A stretch of 64,000 bases of DNA from Yeosuana sp043876835 (GTDB lineage Bacteria > Bacteroidota > Bacteroidia > Flavobacteriales > Flavobacteriaceae), in the NCBI RefSeq assembly GCF_043876835.1, contig NZ_JBAWJZ010000007.1:1-64000 (forward strand), read 5' to 3'. The notes under the pieces were generated by a model. It ran no database searches. It saw nothing but the letters and a program-made list of their open reading frames with translations, and was not told the DNA's origin. Made by a program: the position numbers and the translations under genes. Positions 42,086 through 51,234 of this stretch are shown piece by piece (the first letter of the stretch is position 1; every line of letters starts with the position of its first letter).

Positions 42086-44023
42086 TTAAAAGTAATGTCG
42101 CTTAAAAGCTTCAATGGCAGCATAGTCCGCTAAACCTAAATCATTATATTTTTTCGCTGTCTCTCTGTTTCTGTCTTCAGCACGAACCCAAAACTCTCTA
42201 GAATCGTCTCCCTGAAACATAACTCCGTCTTTTTGAGATTGATGATAAAAAATGGCGTGACGTTTTTTAAGAACCTGATCTGGACTCATAGGTACAGCCA
42301 TATCAATTTGATAAGGTTCCCATTCGTGCCAAGCACCGCGGTACAACCATACCCAACAATCTTTCATAAAAGGTTTATTTTTTAATTTTTTTAAAGCTTC
42401 AAACAAGCTATCAAGACAAACTTTGTGTGTACCATGAGGATCAGCCAAATCGCCTGCAGCATAAATTTGATGTGGTTTTACTGCCTCTATAATATCGTAC
42501 ATGATTTCTATATCTACTTCAGAAATATTTGTTTTCTTTATCGTTCCTGTTTCATAGAAAGGAAGGTCTAGAAAGTGAACATTAGTATCTGGTAATCCTA
42601 AATATCTGGTAGCTGCTAAAGACTCACTTCGTCTAATTATTCCTTTTAATTTTCTAACTTCTAAAGAATCAATATCGTTTTCAGATTTATTTTTTAAAAA
42701 ATCTATAATACGTTCGGATTCTGTTGATTTTGAATTCAATACCATGGAAACTTCAGCAAATTTTAAAGCTTCTTCATTAGAAACTGCAATGTTACCTGAA
42801 GTTTGATACGCCACATGCACATCATGGCCTTGTTCTACAAGTCTGTCAAACGTGCCTCCCATTGAAATAACATCATCATCTGGGTGCGGACTAAATATAA
42901 TAACCCTTTTTTTCGCAGGTGTAGAGCGCTCTGGTCTATATGTATCATCAGCATCTGGTTTTCCTCCTGGCCAACCTGTAATGGTATGCTGTAATTTGTT
43001 AAACATTTTAATATTTAAGTTGTATGCAGTGCCTTCTTCGGTTAATAGACCTGCCATTCCATTATCATTGTAATCTTTGTCTGTTAACTTTAGAAACGGC
43101 TTATTGGTTAATTCACTCAGCCAAACAACAGCTTTAAGTTTTAAATCATCAGTCCACACACATGATTTAACTAACCAAGGAGTGTTTACCCTTGTTAATT
43201 GCGAAGAGGCATCTCTATCTAAAACAAAGGTTGTGTTGTTATGCTCTTGTAAATAGGTTGCAGGTACTTGTGATGTAATTTTACCTTCAATAGTTTTTTT
43301 TAGTATTTCAGCTTTACTAATTCCCCATCCAAGTAGTACAATTCGTTTTGCCCTTCTTACGGTGCCAATCCCCATAGTGATAGCTTTTCTAGGAACATTG
43401 TCAATACCTAAAAAAGATGGTGCAGCGTCAACACGTGTGATATGATCTAGAGTAATGCTTCGTGTACCGGAGTTAACATGAGATCCTGGCTCGTTAAACC
43501 CAATGTGCCCTGTTCTACCAATACCTAGAAGTTGAAAATCTAATCCTCCATAGGATTTTATTTTCATTTCATAATCTATACAATACTGGCGAAGTTCTTC
43601 TGGACTTACTTTCCCATCAGGAATATTTATGTTTTCTGGATGTATATCTACATGGTTAAAAAGGTGATCATGCATAAAATAAAAATAACTTTGAATATTA
43701 TCTTTATCCATCGGGTAATACTCATCTAAATTAAAAGTTACTACGTTTTTAAAACATAAACCTTCTTCTTTATGCATTCTAACTAACTCTTCATAAACCT
43801 TTATAGGTGAAGACCCTGTTGCTAAACCCAACACGCAAGGCTCATTTAATTCCTCTTTTCTTTGAATTAAATTAGCAATTTCTTGTGCTACTAAAATAGA
43901 TGCTTCAAGAGATGAATCAAAGATTACATTATGGATTTTTTCAAAACGTGTATCTTCAAATTTGCCTGCTTCTTTATAACTTATCTCGTCTTTTTCCCTA
44001 TAATTAAGTACGTCTTCTATCAT
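42086..44023 (-). CDS. nagB: Glucosamine-6-phosphate deaminase fused to a PIG-L-like domain
   Basis: The 645-residue protein has an N-terminal NagB domain (about 25-290; CVLGLATGSSPIKVYEELVR, VTFNLDEYYPM, GIGRTGHIGFNEPGS) and a C-terminal LmbE/PIG-L domain (about 370-640; VIIFSPHPDDDVISMGGTFD, DLADPHGTHKVC). The fusion is common in Bacteroidota NagB proteins. NagB makes fructose-6-phosphate and ammonia from glucosamine-6-phosphate. The PIG-L domain resembles zinc-dependent de-N-acetylases, though its role in the fusion is uncertain. The protein is cytoplasmic. It stands at the right end of the N-glycan locus with its own upstream region and terminator. A second nagB begins at 113. Confidence 0.95.
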   Translation of the reverse strand: MIEDVLNYREKDEISYKEAGKFEDTRFEKIHNVIFDSSLEASILVAQEIANLIQRKEELNEPCVLGLATGSSPIKVYEELVRMHKEEGLCFKNVVTFNLDEYYPMDKDNIQSYFYFMHDHLFNHVDIHPENINIPDGKVSPEELRQYCIDYEMKIKSYGGLDFQLLGIGRTGHIGFNEPGSHVNSGTRSITLDHITRVDAAPSFLGIDNVPRKAITMGIGTVRRAKRIVLLGWGISKAEILKKTIEGKITSQVPATYLQEHNNTTFVLDRDASSQLTRVNTPWLVKSCVWTDDLKLKAVVWLSELTNKPFLKLTDKDYNDNGMAGLLTEEGTAYNLNIKMFNKLQHTITGWPGGKPDADDTYRPERSTPAKKRVIIFSPHPDDDVISMGGTFDRLVEQGHDVHVAYQTSGNIAVSNEEALKFAEVSMVLNSKSTESERIIDFLKNKSENDIDSLEVRKLKGIIRRSESLAATRYLGLPDTNVHFLDLPFYETGTIKKTNISEVDIEIMYDIIEAVKPHQIYAAGDLADPHGTHKVCLDSLFEALKKLKNKPFMKDCWVWLYRGAWHEWEPYQIDMAVPMSPDQVLKKRHAIFYHQSQKDGVMFQGDDSREFWVRAEDRNRETAKKYNDLGLADYAAIEAFKRHYF

Positions 44024-44273
44024 TTAAAAAATTACCAGTTTAATTAATCAAATTAAAATTACTTATTACAAGTATTTAATATCAAAAATTTCGACTAATA
44101 ACAAGTAGACTACGCCAAAGGTTTAAAAGACTCATATCTAGGAATAGATACAAGTAATAAAATGGACTTGCAACAAAAAGTCGGACAAATTTTTTGAGAC
44201 CTAGTTACATTTTTAAATTGATAAAATTCTTGTTCTACTTCATGAAGTGTTTATACCCCAAGAAAGAGTGTAA
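44024..44273. other. Gap after the N-glycan locus, with a short unidentified coding scrap
   Basis: The first part is the promoter side of nagB. On the plus strand, about 44105-44198 reads open as VDYAKGLKDSYLGI, then DTSNKMDLQQKVGQIF and a stop. The codon use looks protein-coding, but the fragment has no start and was not recognised. It may be the tail of a lost gene. Nothing else is seen. Confidence 0.3.
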
Positions 44274-44567
44274 CCGTTTCCTATTATTACTTTATACTGG
44301 GTAACTGAGACAATTCATTCATCCGTGCGATTGTACGGAGAAAGTCGTAAAACGCCATTGCATTTTACAAAAGATGAATTCGTGAGAGTTCCTGTTGGCA
44401 TTGTCAGGTTTCCTCTCGATGAACCTTTCCCATCCAGACGATATATCGAGCGGGGTTACAACGTTCGACATTGGACTGACATGCCCATCGGTGGGCATTT
44501 TGCGGCTACGGAACAACCAAGACTTTTGGCACAGGATATTAGGAATTTTTTTAATTCAATATTGTGA
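44274..44567 (+). pseudogene. Epoxide hydrolase (EHN-type), C-terminal fragment
   Basis: Open from just after a stop at 44271, the frame reads LYWVTETIHSSVRLYGESRK, then VPVGIVRFPLDEPFP, YIERGYNVRHWTDMPIGGHF and ATEQPRLLAQDIRNFF, ending at 44567. This is the C-terminal quarter of an epoxide hydrolase with an EHN-type N-terminus, including the catalytic His in the GGHF motif. The nucleophile and the N-terminal three quarters are missing. The fragment looks richer in G and C than its neighbours and stops 7 bp before an IS6-family remnant, so it was probably acquired and truncated during IS activity. Confidence 0.75.
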
Positions 44568-44573
44568 GCAGGA

Positions 44574-45012
44574 GGTTCTGTCGCATTTGTGAAATTATGA
44601 TCTAAAAATTCTTGGTTAACCTGACTTATACTGCTAAACTGTAAAATGCCTTATAGCAGATAAACAATTGCTGTCCATCTGTCCCTTCTTTATCATATGC
44701 ACCACTTCTATTCCGTATGCTCCACCTGGTACTCTCAAAGTCTCTGTGACCCTGTCCAACCCGTTTATTGATAAACCTAGGACCCTGCTCAACTATATTG
44801 CTTAAATACTTGCATTACTGTGTATATGCATCTTACAAAAGTACACTTTCTATAGACCTCAATAACTCCTTTGTTCGAACTGTTCTTATCTATGTTTATC
44901 AGTTTCGGGACTACCATTTTGTTAATAGCTCTGATCAAAAGGATTATACCGATATACACAACCTCCTCTTGCTAAAGAGAAAGTCAATCGTATTCCCCCT
45001 TTTATCTTCAGC
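44574..45012 (-). mobile_element. IS6-family remnant (copy 2), 3' part only
   Basis: It begins with the terminal repeat GGTTCTGTCGC and runs parallel to copy 1 (10916-11350) with many substitutions and small gaps. The minus-strand transposase C-terminus is recognisable but broken by stops and frameshifts. Similarity ends near 45012, where copy 1 continues into the first catalytic motif, so the other half of this copy is lost. Confidence 0.75.
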
Positions 45013-45345
45013 GATGCTGACTACATTGAAACTTACTATGAAGAAATGGATGGCCTATGCTCGTTAGAGGAATTTATCAAAATAATGGCAGTTTTAAAAA
45101 TAACATTAACTTTGAACAACAACTAAATGAAATTTTATCTACTAAGCAAATAATAAATGACAACTGAAACCAGAAAAAGCCTAACGCATAACGTAGGCAA
45201 TTATTAATTAATAGTTTGGTGCAGGCAACAAAGTTTACAGTGAGCAACAACGATGGTGGGTTCGAAGAGAAGTAGAGCACAATCGGAAACTAATTATAGC
45301 ACTACCGTTACCTGTTAACTGAAAAATTACTCAAGGATAATCATA
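45013..45345. other. Gap with a decayed coding scrap and a short hairpin
   Basis: From about 45010 the plus strand reads SDADYIETYYEEMDGL then CSLEEFIK. One frame change near 45090 allows it to go on as NNGSFKNNINFEQQLNEIL to a stop near 45167. It looks like the end of a lost gene of unknown family. GCCTA (45179-45183) and TAGGC form a small hairpin further on. The last 100 bp is the promoter side of the reductase gene. No intact gene is seen. Confidence 0.3.
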
Positions 45346-45900
45346 ATGAACAATAAAAAAAATATAATTGAAATTTGTGGAAGTGCTAGTCGGGATTCTA
45401 TAAATCTGTCAATTCTAAAATATATTGCAGAAAGTGAAAAATTTGAATTTAATTTTGAAATAATTGATAATTTAACAGATTTACCGCATTTCAGAACAGA
45501 ATTAACAGATACGAATGTTCCTAAAAGTATCACTGATTTTAGAACAAAAATCACAAATGCAGATGGGGTTATTATTTGTACTCCAGAATATGTTTTTAGT
45601 ATTCCAAGTGGACTGAAAAATGCTATTGAATGGTGTGTATCAACAACTGTATTCTCTGACAAACCGATAGGACTTATTACTGCTTCAGCAAGTGGAGAAA
45701 AAGGGCATAAAGAACTGAAATTGATTATGGAAACCGTCCAAACCAATTTTACAGACGAAACAACTCTTCTAATTCAAGGAATAAAAGGAAAAGTGAATAA
45801 AGAAGGAAATATAATTGACCAGAAAACGGAATTGGAATTAAAAAAATTCATTCAATCATTTAAAGAGTTGATAAAAAAGCCAACAGCTAATAACTCATAA
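45346..45900 (+). CDS. NADPH-dependent FMN reductase-like flavoprotein
   Basis: The 184-residue protein has the flavodoxin-like fold of the FMN_red family (PF03358): IIEICGSASRDSINLSIL at the start (phosphate-binding loop), then ADGVIICTPEYVFSIPSGLKNAIEWC, the flavin-binding region, and KPIGLITASASGEKGHKELK. It should reduce FMN, quinones or azo compounds with NADPH in the cytoplasm. It is a lone gene between two IS6-family remnants, so it may have arrived with or survived the local rearrangement. Confidence 0.85.
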   Translation: MNNKKNIIEICGSASRDSINLSILKYIAESEKFEFNFEIIDNLTDLPHFRTELTDTNVPKSITDFRTKITNADGVIICTPEYVFSIPSGLKNAIEWCVSTTVFSDKPIGLITASASGEKGHKELKLIMETVQTNFTDETTLLIQGIKGKVNKEGNIIDQKTELELKKFIQSFKELIKKPTANNS

Positions 45901-45910
45901 AATTTATGCT

Positions 45911-46678
45911 GTTTCTGTCTCATCAAAAGAAAAGTTTTATCTTTAAGGTTTCTAAAATTTTAAACTAATAAATATTAAAGGTCATTGTTATATGAAACCT
46001 CATATTCTTCAGGCAGTATATTTAAAACTTAAGTTTACTTTAAGATATATTGATGTTGAAGAAATAATGAAAATGCGAGAAATTAACGTTGACCATGCTA
46101 CAATTCAAGGTTGGGTATATAAGTTTAATACATTTTTTGAAGCTAAAATGAATAGATGAAAATTAAGAATTTGAGCTAGCTGTAGAATGGATGAGACAAA
46201 TATAAAGCTTAAAGGCATTTGTTTTGCTTACATAGAGCAGTTGGTAAATTAAATAATACAGAATTCCTGTTAACCAAGAGAAGGCAAAGGAGAACTGCTT
46301 ATTCTTTCTTAATTAAGCCAATTGACAATAATTATAAACCAGGAATAATAAACATTGACAAAAGTGAATCAAACATAGACCCTATCAGAGTTTTTAATGA
46401 GTGTTGCATTTCCAAAATAGTAATATGCCATTGCAAGTTCTAAACAACGTTGTCGAACAAGATTATCGTTTCATCAAGTGTAGAATTTTAAATGAATTGG
46501 GATTTAAAGAATTTGAATCTACCAAAATTGCGTTAATTGGAACTGAAGTTTTACACATGTTAAGAAAAAATCATATAGCTAATTCCAGAATAACGATGTT
46601 TAAATCATTTTGGTCTCTTGCTGCATAAATTTATATCAGTAATAAAAAATTGCCTTTTGGATACTAGATTGACTGAAC
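45911..46678 (+). mobile_element. IS6-family remnant (copy 3), full length but decayed
   Basis: The ends are degenerate terminal repeats (GTTTCTGTCTCATC at 45911, GACTGAACC ending at 46678), giving 768 bp, nearly the size of copy 1. The transposase reads from an ATG at 45992 (VYLKLKFTLRYIDVEEIMKM, VDHATIQGWVYKFN) to a stop after EAKMNR. It resumes as RMDETNIKLKG, then EFLLTKRRQRRTAYSFLIKP, NNVVEQDYRFIKCR and ends FWSLAA at 46628. At least three frame breaks or stops make it inactive. Confidence 0.8.
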
Positions 46679-46698
46679 CTTTTAGTTTTTAGAAAAAA

Positions 46699-47280
46699 AT
46701 GATAACACAACCACTCATAGAATATTTAAAAGATTATCTTCCATTAGATGATGAAGAAAAAAAATTATTAGAAGCAAGAACTATTGAGCGTAAAATCAAA
46801 CGAAGACAAATGATTTTACAAGAAGGGTATATCTGTAAGCATTATTTCTTTATAATTGAAGGTTGTTTTAGAATGTATAGTGTTGACAAGAAAGGAATTG
46901 AACATAACATTCTCTTTGTTGCAGAAAACGATTGGGTTTCAGACATTGGAAGTTTTCACACGGAAAAACCAAGTAAATTGTTTATTGAAGCCATTGAACC
47001 CTCTGTTATACTACAAATTGAAAAACAAGACTTATTATTTTTATATATTAACGTTCCTAAATTTGATCGAAATTTTAGAGTAATTATAGAGAATAAGTTT
47101 ATTGAATTGCAAAATCGCCTCTTGCAGAATATCAGCTCTTCAGCGACTGAGCGTTATTTAAGTTTTCTTGAACAATATCCCAAATTAGCTTTACGATTAC
47201 CAAATACACAAATAGCATCTTATTTAGGTATTACACCAGAGTTTTTGAGCAAAATTCGTAAAGATTTAACCATAAAATAG
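46699..47280 (+). CDS. Crp/Fnr-family transcriptional regulator
   Basis: The 193-residue protein has a cyclic-nucleotide-binding-type beta roll (about 20-125; FFIIEGCFRMYSVDKKGIEH, NDWVSDIGSFHTEKPSKLFI) and a C-terminal helix-turn-helix (about 165-193; LPNTQIASYLGITPEFLSKI). The end is shorter than in E. coli Crp, as usual for this Bacteroidota group. No Cys cluster for an iron-sulfur centre is present, so it is unlikely to be an oxygen sensor of the Fnr kind. It stands alone, directly after IS copy 3. Confidence 0.88.
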   Translation: MITQPLIEYLKDYLPLDDEEKKLLEARTIERKIKRRQMILQEGYICKHYFFIIEGCFRMYSVDKKGIEHNILFVAENDWVSDIGSFHTEKPSKLFIEAIEPSVILQIEKQDLLFLYINVPKFDRNFRVIIENKFIELQNRLLQNISSSATERYLSFLEQYPKLALRLPNTQIASYLGITPEFLSKIRKDLTIK

Positions 47281-47284
47281 GTTC

Positions 47285-47358
47285 ATATCCTAAACTATAT
47301 TAAGTTTTTTTCTTATGATAGTTTATTGTTTATTAAGACCAATCTATCTCATCTTTGC
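47285..47358 (+). repeat. Dispersed ~74-bp repeat, copy 1
   Basis: This segment matches 52285-52358 at roughly 80% by eye, including AAACTATATTAAG, a T-run, a short TCTTAT block, ATAGTTTATTGTT and a final CATCTTTG. Within it AAACTAT and ATAGTTT can pair around the T-run. Both copies lie in gaps before plus-strand genes (154 bp before the beta-lactamase-like gene here). The function is unknown. Confidence 0.6.
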
Positions 47359-47511
47359 TTTAGGTTTTAAAACCTAAACGAGCACAAAGTTCATGTTTTG
47401 AATTGTTAAAAAAATTTAGTTAATACTTCTAAAAAGCCTAGCATTGAGACTTATCACATGGTTAAGGCAATGCAAAACGACACGACAAAGATTAACATTA
47501 ACTGACAAAAA

Positions 47512-48969
47512 ATGAGAAAATCATCAATTACAATATTAATGACTTTGTTTTTTTATATATCGTATGCGCAAAAAGAAAATTCTTCTGAAATAGCTAAACG
47601 GATTAAAACATATTTAACAAAATTTGAAAAAGCTGGTTTTTCTGGAACTGTACTTGTAGAACTTGACGGAAAGAAAGTAATTTCAAAAGGTCTTGGATTT
47701 AGAAACTTTGAACTTAAAGAAAAAAATACACCAAATACAATTTTTGATATTGGATCTTTGACAAAACAATTTACGGCAGCTGCAATTTTGAAATTAGAAA
47801 TGCAAGGTAAATTATCTACTTCTGATACCATTACCAAATACTTTCAAAATGTCCCGCTTGATAAATCAACTATTACCATTCACGATTTATTAAGACACCA
47901 ATCTGGATTAGAGGCTGAAGTAGGCGAAGACTATGAGCCAATTAGTGACCAAGATTTTATTGACTCTGTAATGAAATCGGCTTTGAAATTTAAAGTTGGT
48001 TCAGATTATTCATACTCTAATATAGGATATAGTTTACTTGCCCTTATTATTGAAAAAATTACAGGACAATCTTATGAACAATACCTCTACAAAAACCTAT
48101 GGAAACCATCAGAAATGGAAACAACAGGTTATAGCAGACCAAATTTTGATGCCGATTTAATTGCTATTGGTTACGATAAAAACTATAAGAACTGGGGAAA
48201 GCCAACGGAAAAAAAATGGAATGGAAAGGCACCTTACCGTCACTTATTAGGAAATGGTGGAATACTTTCAACCTCTAAAGATATGTTTAAATGGCATAAA
48301 TCTCTGATGACAGAAAATATTTTATCAAAAGAAGCAAAAGAAAAATTATATCATCCCAAAATTAGAACTAACGAAAACAACAATGCTATTTATGCATATG
48401 GCTGGGATGTTTCCAAGACAAACAGAAATACTTTTCGTGTTTGGCATAATGGTACAAATAATATTTTTTATGCCGACTTTATGCGATTCATTGATGAAAA
48501 GACAACTTTAATTTTGATGTCAAATAAAACATTTCGAGGTACAGACCAACTTAGCTTTGAAATAGCAAAAATAATTTTTGAGAAAAATTACAACCCAACT
48601 ATTCCAAAACCTGACAATGAAACCAATCAAAAATTTTCTCAAGAAATAATTGAAAGTATTTTGAAAGAAGAACTAGAAGAAGCTAAACTAAAGTATAAAA
48701 ACAGACCCTCAAAAACAGATGTTTTAGAATATCTTTTAAATAGAAAGGCATACGAGCTATTATCTCAAAATAAGTATAATGAAGCAATTGCCATTTTCAC
48801 AATGAACTGTATTGCAAATCCTAATTCATTTAATGCTTTTGATAGTTTAGCAGAAGCCTATAAGGATAAAGGCGACAAAGCTTCAGCAATAAAGAATTAT
48901 GAAAAAAGTCTACAATTAGACCCAACAAATGAATATGCAAAAGATATGATTAAAAATTTGAAGCAATAA
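47512..48969 (+). CDS. Serine hydrolase (beta-lactamase class C/PBP-like) with TPR tail
   Basis: The 485-residue protein has a signal peptide (ends ISYAQ) and a class C beta-lactamase-type domain (about 28-365). The SxxK motif is Ser82-Leu-Thr-Lys85 (IGSLTKQFT), the YxN motif is Tyr168-Ser-Asn170 (YSYSNIGYS), and the third motif region is VWHNGTN, an HxG. Tetratricopeptide-like repeats (about 395-485; AYELLSQNKYNEAIAIF, AIKNYEKSLQLDP) follow. Such proteins are periplasmic D-aminopeptidases, esterases or peptidases more often than true beta-lactamases. It appears to be a single-gene unit. Confidence 0.88.
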   Translation: MRKSSITILMTLFFYISYAQKENSSEIAKRIKTYLTKFEKAGFSGTVLVELDGKKVISKGLGFRNFELKEKNTPNTIFDIGSLTKQFTAAAILKLEMQGKLSTSDTITKYFQNVPLDKSTITIHDLLRHQSGLEAEVGEDYEPISDQDFIDSVMKSALKFKVGSDYSYSNIGYSLLALIIEKITGQSYEQYLYKNLWKPSEMETTGYSRPNFDADLIAIGYDKNYKNWGKPTEKKWNGKAPYRHLLGNGGILSTSKDMFKWHKSLMTENILSKEAKEKLYHPKIRTNENNNAIYAYGWDVSKTNRNTFRVWHNGTNNIFYADFMRFIDEKTTLILMSNKTFRGTDQLSFEIAKIIFEKNYNPTIPKPDNETNQKFSQEIIESILKEELEEAKLKYKNRPSKTDVLEYLLNRKAYELLSQNKYNEAIAIFTMNCIANPNSFNAFDSLAEAYKDKGDKASAIKNYEKSLQLDPTNEYAKDMIKNLKQ

Positions 48970-49153
48970 TGAAAATAAAGCTCTGCTACAGGAATATGGT
49001 ATAAATCATGTGAGGTTCAGATGTTTCCTAAGATTTGTAAAATTTGTTAGTGTAAACTGATAGGTAATCACCTCATTATCTCACACTGCATCATACCATA
49101 AACCGGAAAATGATACTGAAGATACACAGGCATCAAATAGCCAAAAATATAAA

Positions 49154-49810
49154 ATGAAGTACACAGAAGATATAGTAAAAAAAGCCGCCATTAACGCATA
49201 CTTAAATGGTGATGTTGAATTTGAGATTATTACTAGTAAATGTGCATTGATTGTGATTGATATGCAAGATGAATTCGTTAAACCTAAGTGGACTCCATTT
49301 TGGGTTCCTGAAGCTACAAATCAAGTACCTAAAATTAAAAAAATGATAGAAGTATGTAGAGGTAAAAATATCCCAGTTATTTATACAGCTTTCAAAGACA
49401 CACATTTATTTAAAGACAGGCCCAAGACAGGTCAATTGATGCCTAATAGGTATCCACATTTGGGAAATGATCCTTTATGGTTTAATGAAGGCAAAATATG
49501 GCATGAAATAACACCAAAAGAAAATGAAGTAGTTATTTTTAAACCATCATATGGGGCTTTCTTTAACACCTCTTTGGAAACAATACTTAAAAATTTTGAA
49601 AAAGACACAATTATAATTTGTGGTACATTGACTAATTATTGTTGTGGTACAACAGCTCGTCAAGGATATGAAAGGGGGTTTAAAGTTGTATTTGGAAGTG
49701 ATGTAACTTCAACTGATATTCCTGAAATGCAAGAACCTGAATTGCAGGTTCTAAGAAAAGGATTCGCTAAAGTTTTGGATTTCAAAAGTATAATTGAAAA
49801 ATTAAAATAA
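49154..49810 (+). CDS. Isochorismatase-like cysteine hydrolase
   Basis: The 218-residue protein has the isochorismatase fold with ALIVIDMQDEFVKPKW (catalytic Asp), a Lys in IFKPSYGAFF and the nucleophile Cys in CGTLTNYCCGTTARQGYERG (two adjacent Cys occur). GFKVVFGSDVTSTDIPEMQ follows. It could hydrolyse an amide or a vinyl ether; the substrate is unknown. The protein is cytoplasmic. It is 12 bp upstream of the NTF2-like gene, so the two form a small operon and may act on related small molecules. Confidence 0.87.
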   Translation: MKYTEDIVKKAAINAYLNGDVEFEIITSKCALIVIDMQDEFVKPKWTPFWVPEATNQVPKIKKMIEVCRGKNIPVIYTAFKDTHLFKDRPKTGQLMPNRYPHLGNDPLWFNEGKIWHEITPKENEVVIFKPSYGAFFNTSLETILKNFEKDTIIICGTLTNYCCGTTARQGYERGFKVVFGSDVTSTDIPEMQEPELQVLRKGFAKVLDFKSIIEKLK

Positions 49811-49822
49811 CACAAGCAATAT

Positions 49823-50191
49823 ATGCCTACAATTAAAAGATTAGAAGAGTTTATAGCAAAAGTGGAAACAAATAAGCACGATGAAGCTATTGAAGAATTT
49901 TATGATGAAGATGCGTCTATTCAGGAGAATCAATCTCTACCTCGAATAGGAAAATCAAATCTTGTTAAGAATGAAAAAAAAGTATTGGCTAGAGCCAAAT
50001 CAGTACACTCAAAATGCTTACGTCCTGTATTCATTAATGGAAACTATGTGGTAATTAGATGGAAGTTTCAATTCAACTGGCTAGATGGTACAGTTACAGA
50101 AATAGAAGAGATCTCGTACCAGCATTGGGATGAAGAGCATATATTAGAAGAAAAATTCTTTTATGACCCAATACAGCTCCATCCAAAATGA
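49823..50191 (+). CDS. SnoaL/NTF2-like protein
   Basis: The 122-residue protein shows the cone-shaped NTF2 fold pattern. A helical start (TIKRLEEFIAKVETNKHDEA) leads to EEFYDEDASIQENQSLPRIG, then strands in VFINGNYVVIRWKFQF and EIEEISYQHWDEEHILEEKF with the DP ending. Members are small enzymes or ligand-binding proteins; no catalytic residue can be named. It is cotranscribed with the isochorismatase-like gene. The 165-bp gap after it contains no gene. Confidence 0.7.
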   Translation: MPTIKRLEEFIAKVETNKHDEAIEEFYDEDASIQENQSLPRIGKSNLVKNEKKVLARAKSVHSKCLRPVFINGNYVVIRWKFQFNWLDGTVTEIEEISYQHWDEEHILEEKFFYDPIQLHPK

Positions 50192-50356
50192 TGATTGATG
50201 ATGCAATGATTGGAAAATCCCTAAAGTATACAATGCTATAAAACCATTGGAATACATGTATTGAAAATTATTCCCTTTAAATAAATTAGTTATATAGTAA
50301 AAAATATTTTCTATGTCAAATATCTATACACACACTTTAGCAAATTAAAACGTAAT

Positions 50357-51160
50357 ATGGAAGTCAAATACGATAAAATAGGGATTGATTATAATCTGAC
50401 TAGGAAAGCAGATAAATATCTAACTAAACAATTGCTATTTCACTTAAATCCCCAAAAAAGTGGCATTTATATGGATATAGGTTGCGGAACTGGAAATTAC
50501 ACAAATGAACTGCAAAAAAAAGGGTTTCAATTCATTGGAATTGATCCTTCAAGAGAAATGTTAGAAAAAGCCAAGAACACTAATCAACACATTGATTGGC
50601 GGATTGGAACAGCTGAAAAGACTGGTTTAAAAGACAATAGTATTAATGGAATTATTGGTTCATTGACTATTCATCACTGGACAGACCTGAAAAAAGGTTT
50701 TTCTGAACTTTATAGAGTTTTAAAAACAAATGGAAGAATTGTCATATTTACATCAACACCAAAACAAATGAAAGGCTATTGGTTAAACCACTATTTCCCA
50801 AAAATGCTCAACGCCTCAATAATTCAAATGCCTTCATTTGAAAATGTTGAAAGCGCAATGAAAAATGCTGGACTTAAAATTAAAAGAATAAAAAAGTATT
50901 CCATTAAACCCGACTTACAGGACAAGTTTCTTTATTGTGGTAAACAAAAACCTGAATTATATTTTGATAAAAAAGTCAGACAAGGAATTTCTTCATTTTG
51001 TTCATTAGCAAATCAAGAAGAAGTGGAAATTGGATTGATTAACTTAAGGAAAGATATTGATAGTCATAAAATTAATCAAGTTATTAAGTCGTATGAAAAC
51101 GATTTGGGTGATTATTTATTCATAGTTGGAGAAAAGCCAGATAGTAACAATAACATCTAG
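50357..51160 (+). CDS. SAM-dependent class I methyltransferase
   Basis: The 267-residue protein has a Methyltransf_11-type core: motif I YMDIGCGTGNYTNELQKKGF, an acidic residue ending strand 2 (IGIDPSREML), then GTAEKTGLKDNSINGIIGSL and TIHHWTDLKKGFSELYRVLK. The substrate is unknown; the overall pattern resembles UbiE-like and arsenite- or quinone-type small-molecule methyltransferases. It is a single-gene unit in the cytoplasm. Confidence 0.87.
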   Translation: MEVKYDKIGIDYNLTRKADKYLTKQLLFHLNPQKSGIYMDIGCGTGNYTNELQKKGFQFIGIDPSREMLEKAKNTNQHIDWRIGTAEKTGLKDNSINGIIGSLTIHHWTDLKKGFSELYRVLKTNGRIVIFTSTPKQMKGYWLNHYFPKMLNASIIQMPSFENVESAMKNAGLKIKRIKKYSIKPDLQDKFLYCGKQKPELYFDKKVRQGISSFCSLANQEEVEIGLINLRKDIDSHKINQVIKSYENDLGDYLFIVGEKPDSNNNI

Positions 51161-51234
51161 AATTTTTGTGGTTTGTTTTAATACAAGGTGACATTTTTAA
51201 CTTTCGCACCAGATTCCTATAGACTAATTCTTGA

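Noticed and set aside
45150..45200. Integron-like attC site (GCCTAACGCATAACGTAGGC hairpin)
   Set aside because: Too short, without the paired core sites and without an integrase; a single small hairpin.
47512..48969. True class C beta-lactamase (antibiotic resistance)
   Set aside because: It has the SxxK and YxN motifs but a TPR tail and general serine-hydrolase pattern; most such proteins are peptidases or esterases.
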